64,000 bases of DNA, taken from assembly GCF_017114865.1 (NCBI RefSeq), contig NZ_JADEYH010000020.1, positions 46,013 through 110,012 of the forward strand, in the 5' to 3' direction. Position 1 is the first letter of the stretch, and each line of letters begins with the position of its first letter. The DNA comes from Streptomyces verrucosisporus. Its GTDB lineage: Bacteria > Actinomycetota > Actinomycetes > Streptomycetales > Streptomycetaceae. This document shows, piece by piece, positions 55,654 through 64,000 of this stretch. Under the pieces are notes generated by a model. That model worked only from the letters and a program-made list of their open reading frames with translations. It did not search any database and was not told the origin of the DNA. Made by a program: the position numbers and the translations under genes.

Positions 55654-57081
55654 TCACCCCGCGTCCGGCGCGTTCCTCGGCAGGCCGATCACCACACGCA
55701 GTCCGTGCGGTTCGTTGCGGGCGAAGGAGATGTCCGCCCCGCCGGCGGCGAGCAGCGCGCGGGAGATGGACAGGCCCAGGCCGGAGCCGGAGACGTTCTG
55801 GTGGCGGCCGCTGCGCCAGAAGCGGTCCCCGATCCGGTTCAGCTCGTCCTCGGTGAGGCCGGGCCCGTGGTCGGCGACCTCGATGATCACCCGCCCGCCG
55901 GCCGCGGCGACGGTGACCGTGACCGACTCCCCGGCGGGGGTGAACTTCACCGCGTTGTCCACGACCGCGTCCAGCGCGCTGGAGAGCGCGACCGGGTCGG
56001 CCCAGCCGGTCACCGCACCCTGCCCGGCCGCACGCAGCTCCACCCCCTCGCGGTCGGCGACCGGACGCCAGGCGGCCACGCGTTCGGCGGCGAGCGCGGC
56101 GATGTCGGTCAGCCGCAGGTCGGCGGGTGTGTGCTCGGCCAATGCGAGGTCGAGGAGGTCGTCGAGTACCCGGGCCAGCCGCTTGCCCTCGGCCCGCACC
56201 GAGGCGATCTCCTCGTTGTCCTCGGGCAGTTCCAGGGCCAGCAGTTCGATGCGGAGCAGCAGCGCCGCCAGCGGGTTGCGCAGCTGGTGGGAGGCGTCGG
56301 CGACGAAGGCGCGCTGCTGCTCCAGGACGGTCTCGACGTGGTCGGCCATCTCGTTGAAGGACCGGGCCAGGCGCTGGAGTTCCGGCGGCCCGCTCAGGGC
56401 GGCCACCCGGGAGGCCAGCCGCCCGGTGGCGATGTCGTGGCTGGCCTTGTCCAGTACGCGCACCGGTTTGAGCACCCAGCCGGTCAGCCGGACGGCGAAG
56501 GCGACGGCGACGAGCATGGCGGCCGCCTCCCCGACGGCCAGCGGCAGCCAGCCGTGCAGGATGCGCGAGCGCATCGCCCCGGTGGGGGAGTCCGTGAGGA
56601 CGACGGCGACGACGTCGCCGTCGCGTACGACCGGTGAGGCGACCGCGATCCGGCCCTCCTGCCAGGGCCACACCTGGGGCGGGTCGTGGCTGCGGCGCCC
56701 GGCCAGGGCCTCGGCGAAGGCCGCGGCGCCCTCTCCCCGGCGCGGGGGCCGCCAGGTCGCCGGGGCCGCGGCCATCGGGCTGCCGTCGCGGTAGAAGACG
56801 CCGGCCCTGATGCCGTAAAGATCGTGGTACCGGGTGAGTTCGTCCCGCAGGGTGGCCAGCCGCTCGTCCTGCTGGCGGGCCTCGGCGGTGGTGGGGCTGC
56901 GGGCCGGGGGGCGGGTGGTGACGTACTGCGCCAGGGAGGCGAAGCGCGCGGTGTCGTCGATGCGGTCGACGACGACGTGCTGCTGTTCGGCGGCGGCCAT
57001 GCTCGCGGCGAGCGGGAAGCCGAGGGCGAGCAGAACGGCGGCCATCAGGGCGTTGAGGAGGGCGAGGAGGCGTGTGCGCAC
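55654..57081 (-). CDS. Sensor histidine kinase (EnvZ/OmpR class)
   Basis: A 475-residue kinase. A first membrane helix (residues 5-30), an extracytoplasmic sensor region (30-175), a second helix (about 178-200), HAMP (VLKPVRVLDKASHDIATG), and the HisKA box FVADASHQLRNPLAALLL with His near residue 268. The HATPase part has VDNAVKFTP (N), EVADHGPGL (G1), FWRSGRHQNVSGSGLGLSISRAL (F, G2). GTG start at 57081, 39 bp after the regulator gene, so the two form one operon. It converges on the TAXI gene. Confidence 0.9.
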   Translation of the reverse strand: MRTRLLALLNALMAAVLLALGFPLAASMAAAEQQHVVVDRIDDTARFASLAQYVTTRPPARSPTTAEARQQDERLATLRDELTRYHDLYGIRAGVFYRDGSPMAAAPATWRPPRRGEGAAAFAEALAGRRSHDPPQVWPWQEGRIAVASPVVRDGDVVAVVLTDSPTGAMRSRILHGWLPLAVGEAAAMLVAVAFAVRLTGWVLKPVRVLDKASHDIATGRLASRVAALSGPPELQRLARSFNEMADHVETVLEQQRAFVADASHQLRNPLAALLLRIELLALELPEDNEEIASVRAEGKRLARVLDDLLDLALAEHTPADLRLTDIAALAAERVAAWRPVADREGVELRAAGQGAVTGWADPVALSSALDAVVDNAVKFTPAGESVTVTVAAAGGRVIIEVADHGPGLTEDELNRIGDRFWRSGRHQNVSGSGLGLSISRALLAAGGADISFARNEPHGLRVVIGLPRNAPDAG

Positions 57082-57120
57082 GGCGGGCGGTCCGCTTTCG
57101 TCCCGGTCCTGGTCCCGGCC

Positions 57121-57879
57121 TCAGCCGGTGGGGGCGACGAGCCGGTAGCCGACTCCGCGCACCGTCTCTATCAGGGCGGGCAGGGCCAGCTTGGAGCGGA
57201 GCGAGGCGATGTGGACCTCCAGGGTGCGGCCGGTGCCCTCCCAGTTGGTGCGCCAGACCTCGCTGATGATCTGCTCACGGCGGAAGACGACGCCGGGGCG
57301 CTGGGCGAGCAGTGCGAGCAGGTCGAACTCCTTGCGGGTCAGAGGGACCGCCTCGCCGCGCACCGTGACCCGGCGGGTGTCGGTCTCGATGGTCAGCGGC
57401 CCCAGGCTCAGCTCTCCGGTCCCCGCGGCCCGGGCGCTTCCCGCCTCCCCGCCCGCGGGGCGGTCGGCGCCGGGGCCGGCCGGTGCGCCGGCCGGAGCCG
57501 CGGGGGCGGGGGCGGTGCGGCGGCTGACGGCATGGATCCGGGCGAGGAGTTCGGCGGTGTCGTACGGCTTGACCACGTAGTCGTCGGCACCGAGGTTGAG
57601 GCCGTGGACGCGGGAGCGCACATCGGCCCGCGCCGTGACCATGATCACCGGGGTGCTGGTCAACCGGCGAATGCGGCCGCAGACCTCGAAACCGTCGATG
57701 TCGGGCAGACCGAGATCGAGCAGCACCACGTCGAAGGGCGCCGCGGCTCCGTCCGGGAGCAGGCGCCGCAGGGCCTCCTCGCCTCCGCGGGCGTGCACCA
57801 CGTCGAAGCCGTGCCGGGCGAGCACGGCGGACAGCGCCGCGGCCACCCGGTCGTCGTCCTCGACCAGCAGCAGTCTCAT
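57121..57879 (-). CDS. OmpR/PhoB-family response regulator
   Basis: A 252-residue regulator. Receiver: VEDDDRV, phospho-acceptor Asp in VVLLDLGLPDIDGFEV, MVTARAD and YVVKPYDTAELLARI. A Pro/Ala/Gly-rich linker follows (about residues 120-150), then a winged-helix effector (PLTRKEFDLLALLAQRPGVVFRREQI ... TGRTLEVHIASLRSKL ... IETVRGVGYRLVAP). It is co-transcribed with the kinase and diverges from gluA, with 273 bp between the starts, so it may control the glutamate transporter. ATG at 57879 with GAGGGG upstream. Confidence 0.92.
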   Translation of the reverse strand: MRLLLVEDDDRVAAALSAVLARHGFDVVHARGGEEALRRLLPDGAAAPFDVVLLDLGLPDIDGFEVCGRIRRLTSTPVIMVTARADVRSRVHGLNLGADDYVVKPYDTAELLARIHAVSRRTAPAPAAPAGAPAGPGADRPAGGEAGSARAAGTGELSLGPLTIETDTRRVTVRGEAVPLTRKEFDLLALLAQRPGVVFRREQIISEVWRTNWEGTGRTLEVHIASLRSKLALPALIETVRGVGYRLVAPTG

Positions 57880-58152
57880 GGCCCCTCTTCTCCCCAGGTG
57901 TTCCCCCGTGTGTCCGTCCAGCCCCTCCCGGGTGTGGCAGTCATCCACTCCGATCCGGCCCGGCGCGTCAAGACCCGGCGGGCCTCTTCTCCACGCGAAC
58001 CCCCACGTTAAGCAGCCGATACGCCGGCCGGTGAACATTTCGGGCGATAAGTCCCTTTGCGGCTGGATCGTTATGCTCAAGTTCAGCTCAGATGGGATGA
58101 CGTTGCTCAACGGTGGTCACTAAGGTCCCCTCAACCGACGAGGACGGAGCGA

Positions 58153-58938
<786 letters not shown>

Positions 58939-58991
58939 TCCGGCAACGGCTCAGCGGATTTTTGCACGATACGACTCCAGGGATGTTCACC

Positions 58992-59822
58992 ATGACCTTC
59001 CGCAAGCCCGGCCTCGTGGCCGCCACCGCCGTCGTCCTCGCCCTGACCGCCACCGCGTGCGGCGGCGGCGCCAGCGGCTCCGACGACGAGAAGATCAACA
59101 TCGGCATCAAGTTCGACCAGCCGGGTCTGGGCCTGAAGACCCAGGACGGCGAGTACACCGGCTTCGACGTGGACGTGGCCAAGTACGTCGCCAAGGAGCT
59201 GGGCTACGACGAGAAGGACATCACCTGGAAGCAGGCTCCCAGCGCCGAGCGCGAGAACATGATCGCCAACGGCGACGTGAAGTTCATCGCCGCCACCTAC
59301 ACGATCAACGACGAGCGCAAGGAGCGGGTGGACTTCGCCGGCCCGTACTTCCTCGCCCACCAGGACTTCCTGGTCCGCGCCGAGGACGACTCCGCGTGGA
59401 ACAAGGACGAGCTGAACACCAAGGAGCTGAAGCTCTGCTCGGTCGTCGGCTCCACCTCGGCGCAGAACGCCAACAAGAAGTTCGCACCGAAAGCCAACCT
59501 GATCGAGTACGGCGGTTACTCGGAGTGCCTGACCGGCCTGGAGAACGAGGCCGTCGACGCCCTGACCACCGATGACTCCATCCTGGCCGGCTACGCGGCG
59601 CAGAAGGAGCACCAGGGCAAGTTCAAGCTCGCCGGCCTCAGCCTCAGCGACGAGCCGTACGGCATCGGCCTGAAGAAGGGTGACACCGAGCTGCGCAAGA
59701 AGATCAACGACGCCCTCAAGAAGATGGTCGACGAGGGCGCCTGGGAAGAGGCCGCGAAGAAGCACTTCGGCCCGGCCAACTACGAGTACGAGCCCGCCCC
59801 GGAGATCACCGAGACGAACTGA
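58992..59822 (+). CDS. gluB: Glutamate ABC transporter, lipid-anchored binding protein
   Basis: A 276-residue periplasmic-binding-type lipoprotein. Signal MTFRKPGLVAATAVVLALTATAC with the lipobox Cys near residue 23, then a type II binding fold: INIGIKFDQPGLGLK, GFDVDVAKYVAKELGY, FIAATYTINDERKERVDFAGPYFLA, and YGIGLKKGDTELRKKINDAL. ATG at 58992 is chosen because AGGGA sits 8 bases upstream; ATG 58983 is too close to it. A strong hairpin follows before gluC. Confidence 0.93.
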   Translation: MTFRKPGLVAATAVVLALTATACGGGASGSDDEKINIGIKFDQPGLGLKTQDGEYTGFDVDVAKYVAKELGYDEKDITWKQAPSAERENMIANGDVKFIAATYTINDERKERVDFAGPYFLAHQDFLVRAEDDSAWNKDELNTKELKLCSVVGSTSAQNANKKFAPKANLIEYGGYSECLTGLENEAVDALTTDDSILAGYAAQKEHQGKFKLAGLSLSDEPYGIGLKKGDTELRKKINDALKKMVDEGAWEEAAKKHFGPANYEYEPAPEITETN

Positions 59823-59830
59823 CGCCGTCC

Positions 59831-59872
59831 GCGGTGTGCCGTCGCCGTCCGCGGGCGGCGACGGCACACCGC
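59831..59872 (+). promoter_or_regulatory. Intercistronic hairpin between gluB and gluC
   Basis: A perfect 17-bp inverted repeat (59831-59847 and 59856-59872) with an 8-base loop. It is probably a partial terminator or RNA-stabilising stem that raises binding protein over permease levels, as in many ABC operons. Confidence 0.6.
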
Positions 59873-59927
59873 ACCTCCGACGGTGTCCGACGAGACGCCA
59901 TCCGACGAGGCGAGAGCGCGGGAGAAC

Positions 59928-60605
59928 GTGTTCGACTTTCTTGATTCCGGGCAGTACGACGTGCTCGGAGCCTTCTGGGTGACGGTGCAGCTCACCGTTT
60001 ATTCGGCGATCGGCTCCCTGGTCTGGGGAACGATCCTGGCCGCCATGCGGGTCAGCCCGGTGCCGCTGATGCGCGCCTTCGGCACCGCCTACGTCAACGT
60101 CGTGCGGAACACCCCGCTGACGGTCATCATCCTGGCCGCCTCGCTGGGGTTGTTCCAGACGCTGGGCATCACGCTCGCCGGCGGCAGCGACTTCGAGACG
60201 ATCGGCTTCAGGCTCGCCGTGCTCGGACTGATCGCCTACCACGCCACCTTCGTGTGCGAGGCGCTGCGCTCGGGCATCAACACGGTGCCCGTCGGGCAGG
60301 CAGAGGCGGCGCGCGCCCTGGGGCTGAGCTTCTTCCAGGTGCTGTTCCTCATCATCCTCCCGCAGGCGTTCCGCGCCGTCGTGGCGCCTCTGGCGAACGT
60401 CCTGATCGCCCTGACCAAGAACACCACGGTGGCGGCCGCCATCGGGGTGGCGGAGGCCGCGGCGCTGATGAAGACGATGATCGAGTACGAGAGCGACGCC
60501 ATCTTCCTGGTCTCCGCGATGTTCGCCTTCGGGTTCGTTGTCCTGACACTCCCGACCGGCATGCTGCTGGGCTGGGTCAGCAAGCGCGTGGCGGTGAAGC
60601 GATGA
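59928..60605 (+). CDS. gluC: Glutamate ABC transporter, permease subunit
   Basis: A 225-residue inner-membrane permease of the HisM/amino acid family with about five helices. The EAA loop is EAARALGLSFFQVLFLIILPQA, the ATPase contact; FVRN-like NVVRNTPLTVIILA is near residue 60. GTG at 59928 gives VFDFLDSGQYDVLGAFW, the usual N-terminus, with GGGAG upstream; an earlier in-frame GTG at 59883 would add a non-conserved stretch. It overlaps gluD by ATGA. Confidence 0.9.
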   Translation: MFDFLDSGQYDVLGAFWVTVQLTVYSAIGSLVWGTILAAMRVSPVPLMRAFGTAYVNVVRNTPLTVIILAASLGLFQTLGITLAGGSDFETIGFRLAVLGLIAYHATFVCEALRSGINTVPVGQAEAARALGLSFFQVLFLIILPQAFRAVVAPLANVLIALTKNTTVAAAIGVAEAAALMKTMIEYESDAIFLVSAMFAFGFVVLTLPTGMLLGWVSKRVAVKR

Positions 60606-61510
60606 GCAACCTCTCCGTTCTGTACGACGCACCGGGCCCGCGGGCCAAGGCGCGCAACATCCTCTACTCCGTGGTGTTCCTGCTCCTCCTCGCCCTCGCC
60701 CTGTGGTGGGCGCTGGACACCATGGCCGACAAGAACCAGCTCGAGGCGGCGAAGTGGGAGCCGTTCGTCGCCGACGGCCGGGTGTGGACGACATATCTGA
60801 TCCCCGGCCTGCTCAACACTCTCAAGGCCGCCTTCCTGTCGATCGTCATAGCGCTTCCGCTGGGTGCGCTGTTCGGCATGGCCCGGCTGTCCGACCACCG
60901 GTGGGTCCGCGTCCCCGCCGGCGCGGTGGTGGAGTTCTTCCGCTCCATTCCGGTGCTGCTGATGATGTTCTTCGCCAACGCGGCGTACGCGCAGTTCACC
61001 GACCTGTCCTCCGATGTGCGCCCGCTGTACGCCGTGGTGACGGGCCTGGTGCTCTACAACGCCTCGGTGATCGCGGAGATCGTACGGGCGGGCATCCTGT
61101 CGCTGCCCTCGGGCCAGACGGACGCGGCCAAGGCCATCGGCATGCGCAAGGGGCAGATCATGCTCTACGTGCTGCTGCCGCAGGCGGTCACGGCGATGCT
61201 GCCGGCGCTGGTCAGCCAGCTCGTGGTGATCGTGAAGGACACCGCGCTGGGCGGCGCGCTGCTGGGCTACATGGAACTGCTCAGCCAGGTACGGGTGATC
61301 ACCGCCAACTACGGTGCCAACACCATCGCGGCCTTCACCGTGATCGCGCTGATCTTCATCGTGCTGAACTTCCTGCTCACCAGCTTCGCGAGCTGGCTCG
61401 AGGGACGGCTGCGGCGCGGCAAGCGGTCCACCGGGGCCGTGCTGCACGGCGGCGCCGACACGGAGATGGAGTTCGACGAGCCCCACGTCGAGCCCCACGC
61501 CCGGAAGTAG
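60602..61510 (+). CDS. gluD: Glutamate ABC transporter, permease subunit
   Basis: A 302-residue permease with about six helices, partner of GluC. EAA loop: DAAKAIGMRKGQIMLYVLLPQAVTAMLPAL; FFRSIPVLLMMFF marks the amino acid permease family. The charged C-terminal tail (RRGKRSTGAV...EPHVEPHARK) is long and hydrophilic. The ATG overlaps the gluC stop (ATGA), showing translational coupling. The operon ends in a strong terminator. Confidence 0.92.
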   Translation: MSNLSVLYDAPGPRAKARNILYSVVFLLLLALALWWALDTMADKNQLEAAKWEPFVADGRVWTTYLIPGLLNTLKAAFLSIVIALPLGALFGMARLSDHRWVRVPAGAVVEFFRSIPVLLMMFFANAAYAQFTDLSSDVRPLYAVVTGLVLYNASVIAEIVRAGILSLPSGQTDAAKAIGMRKGQIMLYVLLPQAVTAMLPALVSQLVVIVKDTALGGALLGYMELLSQVRVITANYGANTIAAFTVIALIFIVLNFLLTSFASWLEGRLRRGKRSTGAVLHGGADTEMEFDEPHVEPHARK

Positions 61511-61545
61511 CCGCGCGCCGCTCCCCCTTCCGCGCCCGTTGTGCG

Positions 61546-61591
61546 CCCACTGCCTGTGCCCCCGTCGCTTGACGGGGGCACAGGCAGTGGG
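61546..61591 (+). terminator. Terminator of gluABCD
   Basis: A perfect 21-bp inverted repeat (61546-61566 and 61571-61591) with a GCTT loop, 35 bp past gluD. Confidence 0.85.
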
Positions 61592-61699
61592 TTGCATACG
61601 AGGTGTGATCGTGTACCGGGCTCCATCGGCTCCACCCCCTCTCCCCTCCCCCGACCGTGAGAACCGCCCGGGCCGTGAGAACTGCGAGGACCGCTCGTC

Positions 61700-63265
61700 G
61701 TGGACCCGGTGATCGTCGTCGGCGCGGGACCTGTCGGGCTGGCGCTGGCACTGGCGCTGGCACGCCACGGTGTGCCGTCGGTGGTGCTGGACGGCGGTGA
61801 CGGCGAGGTGGAGCAGCGTACGGCGCGCACCTGCGTCCTGCGGCCGGACACTGCGGCGTACGCGGCGACGCTGGGCGGCGCCCGGTGGGCGGCGTGGCGC
61901 ACCGAGCGGCGGCGGCAACCGGTGCGGCGGATCGAGTTGGACGCCCGGACCTCGCCGGTGCACATACAGCAGTACGCGCTGGAGCGGGGTATGCGGGCCG
62001 CGCTGGAGCGGGAGCCGCTGGCCGAGATCGTCACCGGGGCCCGCCTGGACGAGCTGGAGCAGGACGAGCGGGGGGTGTCGGCCCACACCCGCGGCGTTTC
62101 CGGCTCCGCCGGCGCCTGGTGGCGGGGCAGTTATCTGGTGGGCTGCGACGGCGCCCGCTCCACGGTGCGCAAGCTGCTGGGGATCCGCTTCCTCGGGCGC
62201 ACCTCCGTCGAGCGGCACGCGGTGGCGGCCCTGCGGATGCAGCTGCCCTGGGACGGCGAGGCGCTGCTGCACCGCGATGTGCCCGGTGGTGAGGGCGAGG
62301 TGGTGGCGCGTCCGCTGCCCAACGGCGTGTGGCGGCTGGACTGGCTGCTGCCACCGCGCGGCGATCTGGTCACCCCGGACGCGCTGCTGGCCCGGATACG
62401 CGACACCCTGGCCGCATGGTGCGGGGAGGATCCTCCCCCTTACGAACTGCTGGACACCGGCGTGCACATCGCGCACCAGCGGCTGGCTCGGCACTGGCGC
62501 TCGGACCGGGCCTTCCTCGCCGGGGACGCGGCGCATCTGCTGGGGGCGCTGGGCACCCAGTCCGTCGACGAGGGTCTGCGGGACGCGGCCAATCTGGCCT
62601 GGAAGCTGGCGTTGTGCCTGCGCGGCCGGGCGCCCGGGGAACTGCTTGACAGCTATGAGACCGAGCGCCGCGGCGCGGTGGGGGCCCGGCTGCGCGCCCT
62701 CGACCAGGCGCTGCCTCTGGTACGCGGGGGCGGGGGACTGCGCACCCTGCTGTCCGGTGCCTCACGGGGACACCTGGAGCTGCTGACGGACGGGCATCTG
62801 GGCCGGGGACCGCTGGGCGCGCCCCCGTGCCACGGGCGTTCGCCGCTGGCACCGGGGCAGGACACCGTTCCAGGAGCACTCGCTGTCGGGACCGATCCGG
62901 GGTCACCTGTGCGGGATGTGCCGGTGACGGCCCTGGACGGGACGCGGGGACGGCTGTGGGAGCGGCTGGGCGGTGATCTGCTGGTACTGCTGATCGCGCC
63001 CGGCACCCATGTGTGGGACAGCCGCCACTGGCTGTCGGCCGGGCTGATGCCGGAGCTGGCCGCCGTGGTGGAGGGGCTGACGGTGCCCGCTGAGCTGCTG
63101 GTGGCAGAGGGTTATCCGGGCGCGGTCGCCCACACCGCCCTGGTGATCCGCCCGGACGGGCATCTGGTGACCGCGCTGCCCGGTGCCCGGACCGGTGAGC
63201 TGCGCGCCTGCGTGGACGTGGTACGCGGCACCCTGATCGGGGAGGCGGCCGCAGCGGACTCGTGA
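61700..63265 (+). CDS. FAD-dependent aromatic-hydroxylase-type monooxygenase
   Basis: A 521-residue flavoprotein of the PHBH/MhpA group. FAD-binding: IVVGAGPVGLALALALARHG at the N-terminus, YLVGCDGARSTVRKLLG mid-chain (the DG motif), and FLAGDAAHLLGALGTQSVDEGLRDAANLAWKLAL (GD motif). The C-terminal third is a thioredoxin-like domain as in pentachlorophenol- and aromatic-type hydroxylases. It would use NAD(P)H and O2 to hydroxylate an unknown substrate. GTG start at 61700. No biosynthetic cluster surrounds it. Confidence 0.88.
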   Translation: MDPVIVVGAGPVGLALALALARHGVPSVVLDGGDGEVEQRTARTCVLRPDTAAYAATLGGARWAAWRTERRRQPVRRIELDARTSPVHIQQYALERGMRAALEREPLAEIVTGARLDELEQDERGVSAHTRGVSGSAGAWWRGSYLVGCDGARSTVRKLLGIRFLGRTSVERHAVAALRMQLPWDGEALLHRDVPGGEGEVVARPLPNGVWRLDWLLPPRGDLVTPDALLARIRDTLAAWCGEDPPPYELLDTGVHIAHQRLARHWRSDRAFLAGDAAHLLGALGTQSVDEGLRDAANLAWKLALCLRGRAPGELLDSYETERRGAVGARLRALDQALPLVRGGGGLRTLLSGASRGHLELLTDGHLGRGPLGAPPCHGRSPLAPGQDTVPGALAVGTDPGSPVRDVPVTALDGTRGRLWERLGGDLLVLLIAPGTHVWDSRHWLSAGLMPELAAVVEGLTVPAELLVAEGYPGAVAHTALVIRPDGHLVTALPGARTGELRACVDVVRGTLIGEAAAADS

Positions 63266-63324
63266 CTCCGTCGTCGACCGGTGGTGCCTTCGATCGGTGC
63301 CGCCGCCGACAGATACCGTGCGGC

Positions 63325-63855
63325 TCAGTCCCCGCCGTACAGGGGGTACTCCTCCATATCCTCCCCTTCCGCTTCCAGCGCCTCTCTCACAACCCGGAGA
63401 GCGAGCCCCTCTGAGTAGCCCTTGCGCGCCAGCATCCCGGCGAGCCGGCGCAGCCGCCTGTCGCGCTCCAGCCCTTTGGTGGCGCGCAGTTTGCGCTCCA
63501 CAAGGGCTCGGGCGGTCCGCTCCTCCCGCCCCGGATCCAGTTGCTCCACCGCATGGTCGATCAACTCGGAGTCAACGCCCTTGTGCCGCAGTTCCCGGGC
63601 GAGGGCCCGGCGGGCGAGACCCCGGCCATGGTGACGGGACTCCACCCAGGCGTCGGCGAACGCCGCGTCGTCGATCAACCCGACGTCCTCCAGCCTGGAG
63701 AGCACCGACTCGGCGACGTCCTCGGGGATCTCCCGCTTGCGCAGTGCCTCGGCGAGTTGCCCGCGGGTGCGCGGCGTTCCGGTGAGCAGGCGCAGGCAGA
63801 TCGCCCGCGCCCGCTCCTCCGGATCTGCCGGTGGCTCCCCCTGACGTCCCGCCAC
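63325..63855 (-). CDS. recX: RecX regulatory protein
   Basis: A 176-residue RecX that modulates RecA filaments. The fold of three-helix repeats is visible: ICLRLLTGTPRTRGQLAEALRKREIPEDVAESVLSRLEDVGLIDDAAFADAWVE (repeat 1) and RALARELRHKGVDSELIDHAVEQL (repeat 2), then a Arg/Lys-rich third repeat. The GTG start at 63855 is three bases after the recA stop, so recX is translated from the recA transcript. Confidence 0.92.
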   Translation of the reverse strand: MAGRQGEPPADPEERARAICLRLLTGTPRTRGQLAEALRKREIPEDVAESVLSRLEDVGLIDDAAFADAWVESRHHGRGLARRALARELRHKGVDSELIDHAVEQLDPGREERTARALVERKLRATKGLERDRRLRRLAGMLARKGYSEGLALRVVREALEAEGEDMEEYPLYGGD

Positions 63856-63858
63856 GGC

Positions 63859-64000
63859 TCAGCTCTTGGCCGCTGCGGTGCTCTTGACCGCCTTGGCTCG
63901 CGTCGCCGGCGCGGGCACCGTCTTCGCCGCCGCGGCGGGGGCGGCCTCGGTCTTGGCCGCGTCCGCGCCCGGCTCGCCCTCGGGGGCCTCGGTCTTCGCG
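63859..64000 (-). CDS. recA: RecA recombinase, C-terminal tail only
   Basis: The last 46 or so codons before TGA at 63859. They read as an Ala/Lys/Pro/Glu-rich tail (PEGEPGADAAKTEAAPAAAA ... KAVKSTAAAKS), the usual disordered end of streptomycete RecA, directly upstream of recX. The ATPase core lies outside the window, so the identity rests on this tail and on position. Confidence 0.8.
   Translation of the reverse strand, partial: AKTEAPEGEPGADAAKTEAAPAAAAKTVPAPATRAKAVKSTAAAKS

Overview
The window is typical Streptomyces chromosome. It is very GC-rich with G/C at almost every third codon position, uses many GTG starts, and has several -10-like hexamers sitting directly on start codons (leaderless mRNAs). 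Gene content and order (parC...parE-hrdB-whiH...nrdJ-nrdR/lexA...hflX-rshA-dapF-miaA-miaB...gluABCD-recX-recA) match the conserved core block that I recall between the topoisomerase IV genes and recA in Streptomyces. About 45 genes are supported. I see no tRNA, rRNA or CRISPR array.

Layout. 1-7.4 kb: the 3' part of parC, a CobW-type metal GTPase, a sucrase/ferredoxin-like protein, a small DUF485-like membrane protein, parE and a small DUF7455-type protein. 7.7-16.7 kb: the principal sigma factor hrdB, the sporulation regulator whiH, a Nudix/NrtR-type regulator, a DUF4192 protein, a RecQ helicase fused to a phosphoribosyltransferase domain, and two hypothetical genes. 16.7-21.8 kb: rnhB, a DUF4173-type membrane protein, a histidine phosphatase, a DUF4937 protein and a TerD protein. 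21.9-29 kb: DNA precursor and SOS genes (nrdJ and nrdR under tandem NrdR boxes, divergent from lexA with its own SOS box, then a DinG-type helicase). 29-33.9 kb: a two-gene NIS siderophore operon, a secreted or lipid-anchored trypsin-like protease, and panD.

33.9-43.1 kb is the accessory island and the most interesting part. It holds a 2093-residue secreted RHS/YD-repeat polymorphic toxin whose basic, cysteine-rich C-terminal tip I do not recognise. A small, very acidic gene follows 21 bp downstream and is the candidate immunity gene. Beyond it lies a degraded second RHS C-terminus. Removing the IS256-family element (1380 bp, 25-bp inverted repeats, 8-bp target duplication) on paper restores one frame that runs from this old RHS tail, through one TGA, into a Trp/Lys-rich and membrane-spanning tip. 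That frame then continues without a stop into panD. This looks like a displaced older toxin tip killed by a nonsense change, an internal deletion and an IS insertion.

43.3-64 kb: a two-component pair whose genes converge and overlap, hflX, rshA, dapF, a small membrane protein, miaA, a 63-residue protein, an extradiol-dioxygenase-fold protein, miaB, a TAXI binding protein, a kinase/regulator pair divergent from the glutamate ABC transporter gluABCD, an FAD monooxygenase, recX and the last codons of recA. Many convergent gene pairs are separated by long perfect hairpins. Functional calls rest on reading motifs by eye; no database search was run.
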